DNA of 64,000 bases, taken from Metarhizium brunneum (Eukaryota; Ascomycota; Sordariomycetes; Hypocreales; Clavicipitaceae). Both the position numbers and the translations under genes were made by a program. The stretch is from NCBI RefSeq assembly GCF_013426205.1, contig NC_089422.1, positions 8,521,001 to 8,585,000 on the forward strand, written 5' to 3'. Shown piece by piece: positions 11,854-21,860 of the stretch. Every line of letters begins with the position of its first letter. Position 1 is the stretch's first letter. The notes under the pieces are model-generated. The model did no database searches, had not been told where the DNA came from, and was given only the letters and a program-made list of their open reading frames with translations.

Positions 11854-12476
11854 AGTACGATGCGAGTTGGGACTTTGATCATTCTATGTATATTAATCAT
11901 TACCTGAGTTAAGATTTGCGTTCCTTTCAAGGCTCGTTAAAATGACATTGTCACATTGTTTGCGCATGTCTGACCCGTATCTGTACTTTGGCGCGAAGCT
12001 TTGTCACCACAGCTTTTTGAAGGCCAGAGTTTTATCTGCGGCACGGAGACTATCGAGGTAGCCCCAGAATCCTCGGCCAAGAAGATTGGCGACAAGGCGC
12101 CAGCCTGAGGAGACTTTACTAGCCGGGTTTGGTGCGTAAAACATAAGAAATTTCATCGTCACATGTAGAAATCACGTCGGGACATCCAAAATCGAACAGG
12201 TAGGTAGGTGTTTTGTGAATTTTAGCTTGTCTCGGAATCGAGCCCAAACGCCTTTTTGAATTGGATGTGCTAAATGCAGCCAACTCTAAGATCCACAACG
12301 CAAAAATTCCTCCATGCCCGGCCCAATGCCCTGGAGAATGCCAATTAGAATCGTCATGTTGCCATAAGATTTTTGTCTCGTCTCCTCGTTTCAACCCTCT
12401 CCCGCTCGCGCCGCTCGACTCGAAATAAGAACAGTGGTGTTGTCGGTTTTTATTTTCTTTGTCGTTCCAAGCGTGT
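11854..12476. other. Convergent 3' region, photolyase/RPS21
   Basis: About 620 bp lies between two converging genes and should hold both 3' untranslated regions. I see no supported gene. Confidence 0.4.
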
Positions 12477-12813
12477 TTATCGCTGAGCGCTCCAGACGTT
12501 CTTCAACAGACCGTCACGCTGAGCAAGACGGTTCATGGAGTCGTCGGACTCGCCCATGGCGCGGACGAAACCGCAGAGGGCATAGACGTGGCTCTCGCCG
12601 CTGATGGCACGGCCGTTCTCATCAACCTTGGCGATGCTAATCTGGACGGAGCCGTGGTCCTTGGCCTTGATGATGCGGTTGGTGGCAGAGCACTTGCGGG
12701 GGACGTAGCTATAAGACCAAGTTAGTTTATTCGTATTCTATCGAGAGCGATTATGATAATAACTGGTCGAAGATGACGTACAGGTCCACGATCTCGCCAC
12801 GGTCGTTCTCCAT
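12477..12813 (-). CDS. rps21: 40S ribosomal protein S21 (eS21)
   Basis: Structural protein of the small cytosolic ribosomal subunit. Exon 1 is 12782-12813 and exon 2 is 12477-12708; the 73-bp intron (GTACGT...TTATAG) joins CT to C and restores [17 protein letters not shown]. The product is 87 residues, the usual eukaryotic length, beginning [12 protein letters not shown] and ending [10 protein letters not shown]. An intron placed just after the start is typical of fungal ribosomal protein genes. The gene is divergent from slx4, with 381 bp between the two start codons, so the two promoters must overlap or lie back to back. Confidence 0.95.
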
Positions 12814-13194
12814 TTTGTCGGTTGTGTGGTGACGGGGGTGTCTTGGGGTTGAGTTGAGCAGTTGTCCGACGTCGATGTGGTCGCCAAAAAAACGCTTGGA
12901 GTTGGCCAGACAAATTTGACATTGCTCAATAATTTCGTGGAGCGGGGAGGGCTTTCTGTGCGTCATGTGATAGGTCACCTGATAACGCGGTGCTTTCGTG
13001 GAGTCCTGCCCCTCGTCAGAGGCTAAGATCTTTGGTTCCGTATCCACCTCCAATTTACGCGTTGCAGGATCACCCGATGCTGGCAGGAGAGCTTTCCTCA
13101 CATCGTATCTATCGCATAATCGCCCGACAACATTCTGCTGCTCCGCAGGGTCTTGAGACGCGCTTTGCGCTCTCAGACCCATGTCTCTGGGGCA
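12814..13194. promoter_or_regulatory. Bidirectional promoter region, rps21/slx4
   Basis: 381 bp separates the start codons of a highly expressed ribosomal protein gene and a DNA-repair scaffold gene transcribed in opposite directions. No canonical TATA box is obvious. The region is inferred to be regulatory from position only. Confidence 0.5.
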
Positions 13195-15747
13195 ATGACA
13201 TCTCCCGATGTGTTCTTGTCTCCCTCGCGGGGGTCGAGGCGACACGTAAATATGATTCCGACCTCATCGCCAGATTTGCCCACCGTGCAAGATATATTGC
13301 TTCAGAAGCAAAAGCGACCCACCATGCGAAGCGGTAGCGAGTCTGCGCCTATTCCTAACGATGCGGATTCGACCTTTGCGAATGCGCGAGAGTTATGGCA
13401 GTCTGCACGGTGCGCCGAGGTCAATCAGTTGAGCCCGTCTACCACACCTAAGAAAGTGATTATAGTGGATGACATTGATACCCCCGTATGCATACTAGAA
13501 CATGAACCAGAAGCAGAATCACCGCGACGAAAGTCCCATGTACCGAAAGGAAGTGCCAATCTATCCAGCCCAGGGGTATTCGAGTTGGTTGACGAGGAGG
13601 TAACTTCACGCCGACCCTGGAAGAAATACAAGCCCAAGACTCCGGAAAAATATGCCAGTCCACGCGGCGCCTCTGTGGAGAAGGAAAGTCTCTATCTAGT
13701 CTCAAATCAGACGACATCAGAGAGAAGAAGCCGCGAGACAACTCCGTCGCGAGATCCACCAATGTTGGAACAAATGGAAACCACAAAATGTAATACGGAA
13801 GAGCCATTGCTGTTAGAGCCTGCAATGATTCGGAGAAAGGATTGGACGCCTCCTACGGAGAAATCAGCCGTTATTCTTGATTCTGACACGTCACCATTAC
13901 AAGACGATCTACATGCGACTGACGAGAATGATCCTAATAAGTCGTTTGGTAACATTGTTTCTGCTTACATGTGTATCAACGCTACTACTCAAGAAATTGA
14001 AACACATCAGGGTGATGAATCTAATGCGCAGAAGATCAAGACTACATTTCCAGAAGCCGAGTCAACTCCTGGCCCTCCGATTACCAGGAAGTCCGTCACC
14101 AGACCAAAGGCGATGCGGAAAAAGGCCAGAACCATTACCGCCATCGCTACAGCCGCCTACAGACAACCATCTGAAGCTGAGCCTACAAATGGAATACGAG
14201 ATGTATCTCCTCTTACAAAACCTAAGCCGTTAGCTAAAACGACGAAAAACACCAAGCCTCGTAAAAGACCGTCAAAAACGAAGAAAAAGCAGGAACCGCC
14301 AAAGCCGGTGCTGTTCTCTCCTGAAACGGCACTAAGGCAAGTTGCCAAGCAGGACTTTGTATTTGGAACCTCTAGCCAGTTAGCTACAGAACGGTCACCG
14401 ACGTTTCTGAGAGACCTGCACCTTACGATGAAGAACTCAAACCAGCTCGACTATGTCGATTTCACAACTCCATTGAATAGCGACGCTATTGAGCCACCCG
14501 AAGGTCGGTCACGGCTTTGGAATGCTGCAGCCAGAGATGCAGACGGTGATCTGTTCGACGTGGAAGTGGTCAATCTCACTGAAGCCAGCCCGGAATTTCC
14601 AAAGACGCCGGGTGCCGTAGACCCCTTTGGATATTTTAAGGGCGACGACGCACTAACTCCATCTCATGCTTCTGGGTCTACGATAAGTAGCGATAAGGGG
14701 AAAGAGTCAGTTGCCGATTTGCCGGCTATCCTATCTACCGCAGGATCGCGAGCGACATATACTGCAACGAATAGTTCAAATGCTCTCAGTGGCATGGGGC
14801 CAAGCGTACAGCAGACGGGAAAGCTATCAGTCACCCTAGAAGTCACAAGCTCGCCGGAACTTGCAAGCAAAGAGAATACGGCACCAAGAACTGCAAAACA
14901 TCATTCACAACCGACGTTCGAGCATTTAACCGACGCGCAACTGTCAAAAGAGATATCTCGGTACGGCTTCAAGCCAGTAAAGCGCCGTTCGGCCATGATA
15001 GCTCTTTTAGACCAGTGCTGGCAGCAGACCGGCGATGCCAGCCAGGGGATCCGAATGCTTTCCACGGCTGCTGCCATTTCCCCGACGAAACGACCGCGCG
15101 GCCGACCAAGGAAAGATTCGGTAGAAGTCAGCCGGACACAAGAGCCCCCTCCATCTGCGCAAGCTCCTGAGACACCAAAAAAGCCTAGAGGAAGACCAAG
15201 GAAAGATTCACAGACGACACCGGGCAAGCAAGCGGTGTCCAAACGCACTACCACGCCAACAAAAAAGCGAACAGCCGGTAGCAACGCCACTCCTAAGAAG
15301 GCGAAGGCCGTAAAGGTGGTTGAGATACCGGATTCGGAGTCTGAGCTAGCAGATCCTTTGGAATCATCACCACATTCATCATCCAGCTCAACACTTTTTT
15401 CCCCGCGTCGGGACGACCTGGCCATGTCGGTTGACAATGATACAGAGCTCTCGCTTACAATGACGCCTACAGATGTACAAGGCTGTTTGTTTACGCATAT
15501 CACCAAGGCTGTCACGACTGCACCACGTACTACCAACCCTGCTAATCCATCTTGGCACGAAAAGATTCTACTATATGATCCAATCGTGCTGGAGGACTTG
15601 GCGTCTTGGCTCAACAGCGGACAGCTCAGTCGCGTTGGATACGATGAAGAAGTTAACCCTGTTGAGTTGAAGAAGTGGTGTGAGTCAAAAAGCATTTGCT
15701 GCTTGTGGAAGGTGAATTTGAGGGGGCGAGAGAGGAAGAGATATTGA
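13195..15747 (+). CDS. slx4: SLX4 structure-specific endonuclease scaffold
   Basis: Regulatory subunit that activates the SLX1 nuclease to resolve branched DNA. It is a single exon of 850 residues. The start at 13195 (MTSPDVFLSPSRG) was chosen over an in-frame ATG 42 bases upstream because fungal SLX4 proteins begin this way. The N-terminal two thirds are mostly disordered, with a conserved patch around FGTSSQLATERSP. Near residue 573-612 there is a SAP-like helix pair (HLTDAQLSKEISRYGFKPVK, MIALLDQCW). Two AT-hooks (RPRGRPRKDS near 631, KPRGRPRKDS near 663) follow. The last 65 residues form the conserved C-terminal SLX1-binding domain: WHEKILLYDPIVLEDLASWL, ELKKWCESKSICCLW, RERKRY. These end motifs make the identification strong. 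Confidence 0.92.
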   Translation: MTSPDVFLSPSRGSRRHVNMIPTSSPDLPTVQDILLQKQKRPTMRSGSESAPIPNDADSTFANARELWQSARCAEVNQLSPSTTPKKVIIVDDIDTPVCILEHEPEAESPRRKSHVPKGSANLSSPGVFELVDEEVTSRRPWKKYKPKTPEKYASPRGASVEKESLYLVSNQTTSERRSRETTPSRDPPMLEQMETTKCNTEEPLLLEPAMIRRKDWTPPTEKSAVILDSDTSPLQDDLHATDENDPNKSFGNIVSAYMCINATTQEIETHQGDESNAQKIKTTFPEAESTPGPPITRKSVTRPKAMRKKARTITAIATAAYRQPSEAEPTNGIRDVSPLTKPKPLAKTTKNTKPRKRPSKTKKKQEPPKPVLFSPETALRQVAKQDFVFGTSSQLATERSPTFLRDLHLTMKNSNQLDYVDFTTPLNSDAIEPPEGRSRLWNAAARDADGDLFDVEVVNLTEASPEFPKTPGAVDPFGYFKGDDALTPSHASGSTISSDKGKESVADLPAILSTAGSRATYTATNSSNALSGMGPSVQQTGKLSVTLEVTSSPELASKENTAPRTAKHHSQPTFEHLTDAQLSKEISRYGFKPVKRRSAMIALLDQCWQQTGDASQGIRMLSTAAAISPTKRPRGRPRKDSVEVSRTQEPPPSAQAPETPKKPRGRPRKDSQTTPGKQAVSKRTTTPTKKRTAGSNATPKKAKAVKVVEIPDSESELADPLESSPHSSSSSTLFSPRRDDLAMSVDNDTELSLTMTPTDVQGCLFTHITKAVTTAPRTTNPANPSWHEKILLYDPIVLEDLASWLNSGQLSRVGYDEEVNPVELKKWCESKSICCLWKVNLRGRERKRY

Positions 15748-16314
15748 TTGTCTTGGCGCATGGACGAAGAAACAAGATTTTGTTTAGGTATTGGATAGAG
15801 AGACGGCTTGTTATTATATGCTCTGGAGTATGGAGTAGATGCCGTCAACTGGTGAACGATAGACCAATTTGAACAATAATATTCGAGGCTGGTTTTGGTA
15901 CCTGCATGTGCCTCAACTTACGGCCCTTGTTGGCGCAGCTGGAGAAGCAGCTGGGGTTCTGGTCCCCACGGTTCCCACGTGCAGACTCTTTGCAGACAAG
16001 CGTGGATATTCGGGGCTCCGTTCTAGTTTGCGTGGAGTAAAAAACCACCGTCAACCGATCAACAACCCCAGACTTTTGGCTACACATCCCAAGCGGACCT
16101 CGGCTCAATTGAGGCCCCCGCCATCTTGGTCGCCCTCATATCAGATGCCTTGACTCGACTTTATCGGGTATATATGGCCTGTTTACTACATCCCATGTGG
16201 AGGCGACTGGCAGCGCATCAGACCATCCAAAGCCATTCAATACCCTTCACACGCTGCAGCGCCATCTTATTAACCTCTTCACCATTGGCTCTCAAGCCCT
16301 CACCACTTCGCACA
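15748..16314. other. Gap, slx4 to Nudix gene
   Basis: About 570 bp contains the slx4 3' end and the Nudix promoter. In-frame codons upstream of the Nudix start run back to an ATG at 16126 and could encode an N-terminal extension. Nothing else is supported. Confidence 0.4.
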
Positions 16315-17426
16315 ATGGCCTCTCAGACGCGTGACGCCAGCTCCAAACCAGGCGTGCAAGAGCCCCGTCCCAGCTCGTCTGTTCTTCTGCTCTCGCCAAC
16401 AAATGAGATATTGCTGCTGCATCGAGTAAAGACCTCGACGTCATTTGCATCGGCGCATGTCTTCCCAGGCGGGAACCTAGATCCACTCCACGATGTCGAC
16501 GACGGTGATATTCCCGGCCCCGAGAGCGCCGAGAGACACCGGGACGGCCCAGCCTACAGAATGGGCGCTATAAGAGAGACGTTTGAAGAGACGGGGATCC
16601 TGCTGGCGACCAAAAACGGCGCGTTGGTGAACCTGTCCGCCGAACAGAGGGACGAGGCGAGGAAGAATATCCACGGAAACAAAGTCAAGTTTGGCGACTT
16701 TCTGAAGTCGATTGGCGCCGTGGCCGACACAGGTTCGTCTCCCGCCACCGGCCGCCGTTTCCCATGACGGAACAGCCCATGCTAATGAGAGAAACTCCAG
16801 CCGGCCTGATCCCCTTCACGCGCTGGATCACGCCGACCAATGTGCCCAAGCGCTTCACCACGCAAATGTACCTCTACCTGCTCCCCATATCCAAGAGATC
16901 GGTGCCGTCGGAGATTCTGCTGCCCACTCCGGACGGCGGCGTCGAGCACACGGCCGCACAGTTCGCGCCGTCGCAGTCGTGGCTGGACAAGGCCGCCGAC
17001 GGTTCCATCATCCTCTTCCCGCCGCAGGTGTACCTCATGAAGATACTCACTCGGTTCCTGACGGGGTCGACGTCTGCCCTGGAAGAAGGCCCGCTGCACT
17101 ACACGGCGCAGCGGAAGAAGCTGGTTTCGTTCCTGAGGAGGAGGGTGACTGCGGAGACGGACAGGGGCAAGCAGCATCCCACGGCGACGATTTCATGGGC
17201 CGACAAAGTGATAAGCCCGTATCACTTGCTGTTCAGAGAGGAGGACGGTCGCGTGGTGCTGGCGCTGGATAAGCCCGGCCCCGAGCTGGAGGGCAGTGAT
17301 AGGGGCGGTGATTGGGAGAGGGTTGCGTTGGTCAAGTTTGGGCGAGGAGGCCCCTCCGAGGTCGAGATTAGAATGAGGGAGGAGGTGTTGGCGGAGCAGA
17401 GGGCGAAGCCGGATACCAGGTTATAG
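16315..17426 (+). CDS. Nudix hydrolase, NUDT19-like
   Basis: Hydrolase of a nucleoside-diphosphate-linked substrate; NUDT19 relatives act on CoA derivatives in organelles. Exons are 16315-16732 and 16801-17426; the 68-bp intron (GTTCGT...CTCCAG, branch GCTAAT) restores VADTAGLIPFTRWITP. The product has 347 residues. The Nudix box is split by an insertion, as in NUDT19: FPGGNLDP near residues 50-57, then AIRETFEETGILLA near 85-98, which supplies the REXXEE catalytic glutamates. TRWITPTNVPKRFTTQMYLY is the other family landmark. In-frame ATGs upstream (16126, 16171, 16195) would add a basic, Ser/Leu-rich leader resembling a mitochondrial presequence. I report the start that gives a compact N-terminus, MASQTRDASS; the true start is uncertain. 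Confidence 0.85.
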
Positions 17427-18818
17427 AGTCTTTTGTAGTCGGCGGATACATGGCGTTCTGGTGTGCGGCCTGTAGAGGCATTTTGGTTTGTACGCACAGC
17501 ATATAAATGTACAGGTGGGAAGCAAGAGTCCGGGTCGTTGGTAGGCAGCGATGCCGGTGTGTCGTGCAGTATATTTTAGATATTGTACTATACTACTTAA
17601 GTAGTCTACACGGCTGGTAGATGGCCTTTTTTTAGCAAGCATTGCGGCATATACTTCCAGGTTGTGTCACGCCCGATCAACGGTCATCCTCCAGACGGAA
17701 ACCTACCCGGTACCTCTGTTGATGGATTTGAACAAGCCCAAAGCAACCTAACCGACTTGCTTCGTAACTCTGAACAACTGAAAATAACTTGCCGTGCTTG
17801 GCCAACGATCCTCGTTCATAAATGACACACCTCACGGCCTGCAACCGTGATACCAACAAGTGTCGTCATCATGTTGCGCAAGGACCAAATACAAGCAGTC
17901 ACATACACCGACCATCAGCCACTCCAAACAATCACCATCCCCCAATCCCAGCCTCAAACCATGCCTTGAACTAGATCATCCAATCCCCATCCGCGCGGCA
18001 ATCAGAAAAATGCATCTCGCCAAAGAAAACAAGTTCCTTCTCATATGTACATACCCAGCTGCGGGGAGACCAGAGCCCGTCGCACTGCACAAGGCCCTTC
18101 CCATCATCTGCGTGCATTTGAGCAAGTTTTCTTTCCGCAAGCGCTCAGATCTGCCCTTTTCCCAGCCGCATTCCACTAGCCTTGACTCGCCAATTCCAGG
18201 GACCTCCCAGAAAAAAAAAGGACGCAAAGGAGCGTCAACTGCTTCAGCGTACTTGAGCAGGTACTTGTAGTTCCCGTGCCAATAGAAGATGGATTCAACA
18301 AAGGTTCCAGCCAAGAGATTTATTTCCACGTGTATGTAGATCCGGGATCCAACGACCGCAAACTCAACAATGGGCCAGGTACCCCGTTAAAAAAAAGGAC
18401 AAAACAAGGCACATCTGAGTGAGAGCCGATTCAAGCTTAACCACATCTCCAGTCCGCCACAACGCCACATTCTAAACCAACCCGAATCCAGCAAACGCGG
18501 GCCTAGACCCCAGTCCACATCTTCACTTCCATGACATCGGCTCACGTCCCCGCGGAAGGTCTGACAGGAAAGCCCAGCAAATCCAATACTTATCGTGGCT
18601 TTCATTTTTAATTTCACACATGTACTAATATATGTAAAACCAGGCAAAAAAAAAAAAAACTTGCGCGCCCCTCCCCGCGTCTTGGTTCCATTTGAGCACG
18701 TCACAGGTATAAGTCACACCGTCCCCCCTCCTCGTAGACATCTCCCCTCCGCCAGAACAATTCAGTTCCCCTTCACCTCCCCTAGCTTCCCTCCCTCGCA
18801 ATCATTCAACGAGACAAG
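17427..18818. other. Gap, Nudix gene to X325-like gene
   Basis: About 1.4 kb without a supported gene. A 136-codon plus-strand frame at 17860-18270 has no recognisable domain and lies across Ser/Thr/Pro-rich promoter-like sequence. C/T-rich tracts just upstream of 18819 look like a fungal promoter and leader. Confidence 0.4.
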
Positions 18819-19538
18819 ATGCTGTCCACGCTCGTCCTGGCGCTGGCCGCTGTCCACGGCGCAACAGCCCACTTTGGCCTGACGTACCCGCCGTGGCGAG
18901 CAGACACGCTCGCCGCCGAGAATGAAGCCAAATACAGCCAATGGAGCTACCCATGTACGCAACCCAGCGCCGCACCTGCTGCTGCTCAACACCCCAGAAT
19001 GATTCGACATCAGATGTAACTGACAATACCAGGTGCTGGCGTCGACTACAAGGCCGGCAACGTGACAGACTGGCCCATCGGGGGAGGACTCCTCGCCCTC
19101 GACCTGCACCACCCCTGGACCTACGTCTTTGTCAACCTCGGGCTGGGCGAGAACGCGACCAACTTCAACGTCTCGCTCACCCCTCAGTTCTGGAACGTCA
19201 CCGGCAAGGGCACCCTGTGCGTCGACAAGCTCCCCGTGCCCGTCGACGTGCAGGACGGCGCCCTGGCGTCGCTGCAGGTCGTCACGTCGGGCGCGAGCGG
19301 CTCCGCCCTGTACAACTGCGCCGACATCCGGTTCAAGAAGGACGCCAAGACGCCCGGCAACTGCACCACCTCCAAGGGCATCACCGTGCAGAACGTGACG
19401 GGGCAGTCGTCCGCCGGCAACGCCTCGGGGAACGGTACTTCTGACGGCAAGCAGAGCGCCGGTGTCGCGGCGGGAGCCAACGTCGTGGCCTTGGTAACCG
19501 TGGCTGCCTTGGCTTCTGGGTTTGCAATGGGCCTGTGA
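18819..19538 (+). CDS. X325/BIM1-like copper-binding protein, GPI-anchored
   Basis: Cell-surface protein of the X325 family (Cryptococcus Bim1 and related LPMO-like proteins), which bind copper and are linked to copper acquisition and wall biology, not polysaccharide cleavage. Exons are 18819-18954 and 19033-19538; the 78-bp intron (GTACGC...TACCAG) splits a Cys codon and gives SYPCAGVDYKAG. The product has 213 residues. The signal peptide is 1-17 (MLSTLVLALAAVHGATA), so the mature chain starts at His18 (HFGLTYPPWRADTL), the expected first copper ligand. A second His lies in ALDLHHPWTYVFVNLG. There are eight N-glycosylation sequons. The C-terminus is a hydrophobic GPI-type tail (VVALVTVAALASGFAMGL) after a Ser/Gly/Asn linker. 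The combination of leader, His1, HHPW and GPI tail matches the family. Confidence 0.85.
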
Positions 19539-19994
19539 GGGTTTGTGGGAAAGCAGGACACGAAATTAGATGACAGGAACCATGACGAAATGACGATGCT
19601 TCTATTGTCTATGGGCACCGGCGGTGCCATGAGATGCTATCATGTATGTACATAGACGAGCCAAGAATGCAAAGATATGATATATATGCAAAAGAAATAT
19701 GTCAAGGGTATATAAGAGTGGAAATTCGCCACCAACATTGCAACATCCTAAACATCTGTTAGCCGAGTTATGCTTGTTTCAACAAGACCAGCGCGACTTG
19801 ACTTACCCATCATTACTCGTGTACATGAAACCCCAGTCAACCCCCAATGCCCACATACCCAGTCGTAGTCATGAAGCTTAGGCGACACTACCCAAAAGAA
19901 AAACAAGAACGAAAACTACGCCCACAAAAGGGGTTAATAAAGAATAGGAAAAATACCTGCTGAAATCAAACCAATTCAAAACCCCAGATACACA
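19539..19994. other. Convergent 3' gap
   Basis: About 455 bp of A-rich sequence lies between the X325-like gene and the kinase on the opposite strand. It is presumably the two 3' untranslated regions; no gene is seen. Confidence 0.4.
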
Positions 19995-21860
19995 TCAACC
20001 AGCCTTTGCTGGAATACCAATCAACAACTCCTGCAAGACTCTGTTCATGTTGATGCGGTTATTTGGGTTTGGCGTCAGCATATCCTTTACCAGGCGCTCT
20101 AGATGGTCCCCGGGATTGAGATGTTTTCTTGCTTCGAATATTTCTCCCAGCCATGTGCGCATCTGATGTACAGCAGGCTGGCCATTACCATATTTGTGCG
20201 GCATGTTGGGATTGTTGATGGCTGCGATTTGCCAATACAGTGGCTTTGCAAGGTGTCGCCCCCCTCTGCTGTCAGGGAACGAGATCTTGCGCAAAAGGTA
20301 CAGCATGGTGATGCCCAAAGCCCAGACATCGGAAGCAGGACCGCGCATTTTTGTTCCAATGAACTCGGGGGGCACATAATATGGTGTGCCTCCGCCCGAC
20401 GGGGGATTGGCGGCCGGAGTTGAAAGACCAAAGTCACAAAGCACGGCACCTCGCTCGGGCGAATACAAAATGTTGCCTGGTTTGATGTCATTGTGAACCA
20501 GTTGCCTGCCGTGAATATAACCAAGGGCGCCGGCAATGCCACGCAAAATTCGCATCGCGTCAGTTCGAGTTCCCATGAACAAATTCGTCTGTTTGTTCCT
20601 CCATCGGGGTATGCCTGCGAGATCTTGGGCATCAACGTTCTCCATATATAGCGACAAATATCGTGCGTCTCCTCCATAGTATCGAACAATGGACTCATGC
20701 TGCAAGCCCTCTTGGCTCTGGCTTTCGCGCAACCACATGTCTGCCTGACGAATGACGTTCCGTTCGTGGCCGTACGGCTTATCGTTCCCGTTGGCCATCC
20801 TCGTCTTGAGGACCTTTACAGTCAGAATGTTATCGGGGACTTTTGAGTGATCTGCAGTAAAGACATCGGACTGGGCGGTGGAGGCGATTGGGTCTCGCTT
20901 AGTTAGACAATACTCGTCAAGCTCACATACGCCCGGCACAGCAATAGTTTCGCCTTTCTCGGCATCCAAGAGGGCATGAGCTGTTGTGGCAGACAGCTCT
21001 CTGCTTTCTTTCCCGTTGGGCAGAGGAAACACCAGCGGATCCGCGGCAGGACGGAGAAACATGATGACTCCGTCATCTGCCGGATTGGAGTCATCTGAAA
21101 TGCGACGCTTGGCTCTCCTCTCACTTTCATCGGGACTCAAAGCTCTCTTCATACTGGAAGTGCTGGCAAGACTGGTGAGCGACGATGACTGATGAGGCAG
21201 CGCAGGTCGGGCCTGGTACAACGCAATGGGTCGCTTTTCCAGAACGCGAAAATCCAAGACGGCAATGTCGCGAACTTTTATGCGCCATGTACCGGGTTGC
21301 AATGCATTGATGAGGCCCGGGTCGATGGCGTAGATCTCGCTTGGAGGCAGGCTCCTCAGAGTGGTTTGCGACAATTTGTGCAACGAAATGGGAACGTCGG
21401 ACCGGTTCAGAAAAATGACCCTGTCACTGGCAGGATCGTAGTACAGCTCGCACCACAAAGGTGGGCGCGGAGCGTCGTCTTGGCTCTCTCCTGGGATGCG
21501 GACGGAAAACTTTATATCTTTGGAAGTCTGAGTCACAGCCAGCACCTTGTGCTCAGGCTGGTCAGACGAAGAAACTTCGGCACGAAGCGCAAGCCAGCGG
21601 CAGTTATCGCTTCCCGGGCTCACGGATCGCGTACCGTTCAACTTTGTGAGAGGCCGCACGAGGATGCGGATGCCCTGTTTGTGATGGTCCTCATCGACGT
21701 GCAAGTCATCTAATGAGACATTCTCGTCGTTGGGACCGGCGCTCGCCTCCTCGACGCCGAAGCGGTTGAAGCGGGCATCGATTTCCGACTGAGAAAAGGG
21801 CTCGGTGCGCTCCTCCGAGACCTCCTCTGAGGCGGTCTCGGGCCTGTGCTCGGCCGCCAT
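19995..21860 (-). CDS. Protein kinase with N-terminal beta-rich module
   Basis: Serine/threonine kinase-like protein of unknown role. From the chosen ATG at 21860 (MAAEHRPETASEE) it is 621 residues; in-frame ATGs at 22007 and 22328 are possible, but the added residues are low-complexity. Residues about 60-200 form a beta-rich module (CELYYDPASDRVIFLNRSDV, ALQPGTWRIKVRDIAVLDFR) that could be FHA-like. A linker with KRALSPDESERRAKRRISD follows. The kinase domain has the VK lysine in LTVKVLK, the catalytic loop VHNDIKPGNIL near residue 455 (HND instead of HRD), CDFGLS near 475, TPYYVPPEFIG as the APE region and DVWALGITML. The glycine loop is degenerate (IASTAQSDVF, no GxGxxG). I do not recognise the orthologue. 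Confidence 0.75.
   Translation of the reverse strand: MAAEHRPETASEEVSEERTEPFSQSEIDARFNRFGVEEASAGPNDENVSLDDLHVDEDHHKQGIRILVRPLTKLNGTRSVSPGSDNCRWLALRAEVSSSDQPEHKVLAVTQTSKDIKFSVRIPGESQDDAPRPPLWCELYYDPASDRVIFLNRSDVPISLHKLSQTTLRSLPPSEIYAIDPGLINALQPGTWRIKVRDIAVLDFRVLEKRPIALYQARPALPHQSSSLTSLASTSSMKRALSPDESERRAKRRISDDSNPADDGVIMFLRPAADPLVFPLPNGKESRELSATTAHALLDAEKGETIAVPGVCELDEYCLTKRDPIASTAQSDVFTADHSKVPDNILTVKVLKTRMANGNDKPYGHERNVIRQADMWLRESQSQEGLQHESIVRYYGGDARYLSLYMENVDAQDLAGIPRWRNKQTNLFMGTRTDAMRILRGIAGALGYIHGRQLVHNDIKPGNILYSPERGAVLCDFGLSTPAANPPSGGGTPYYVPPEFIGTKMRGPASDVWALGITMLYLLRKISFPDSRGGRHLAKPLYWQIAAINNPNMPHKYGNGQPAVHQMRTWLGEIFEARKHLNPGDHLERLVKDMLTPNPNNRINMNRVLQELLIGIPAKAG

Noticed and set aside
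14901..15848. 315-codon frame on minus
   Set aside because: Antisense to the SLX4 C-terminus, which has strong family motifs.
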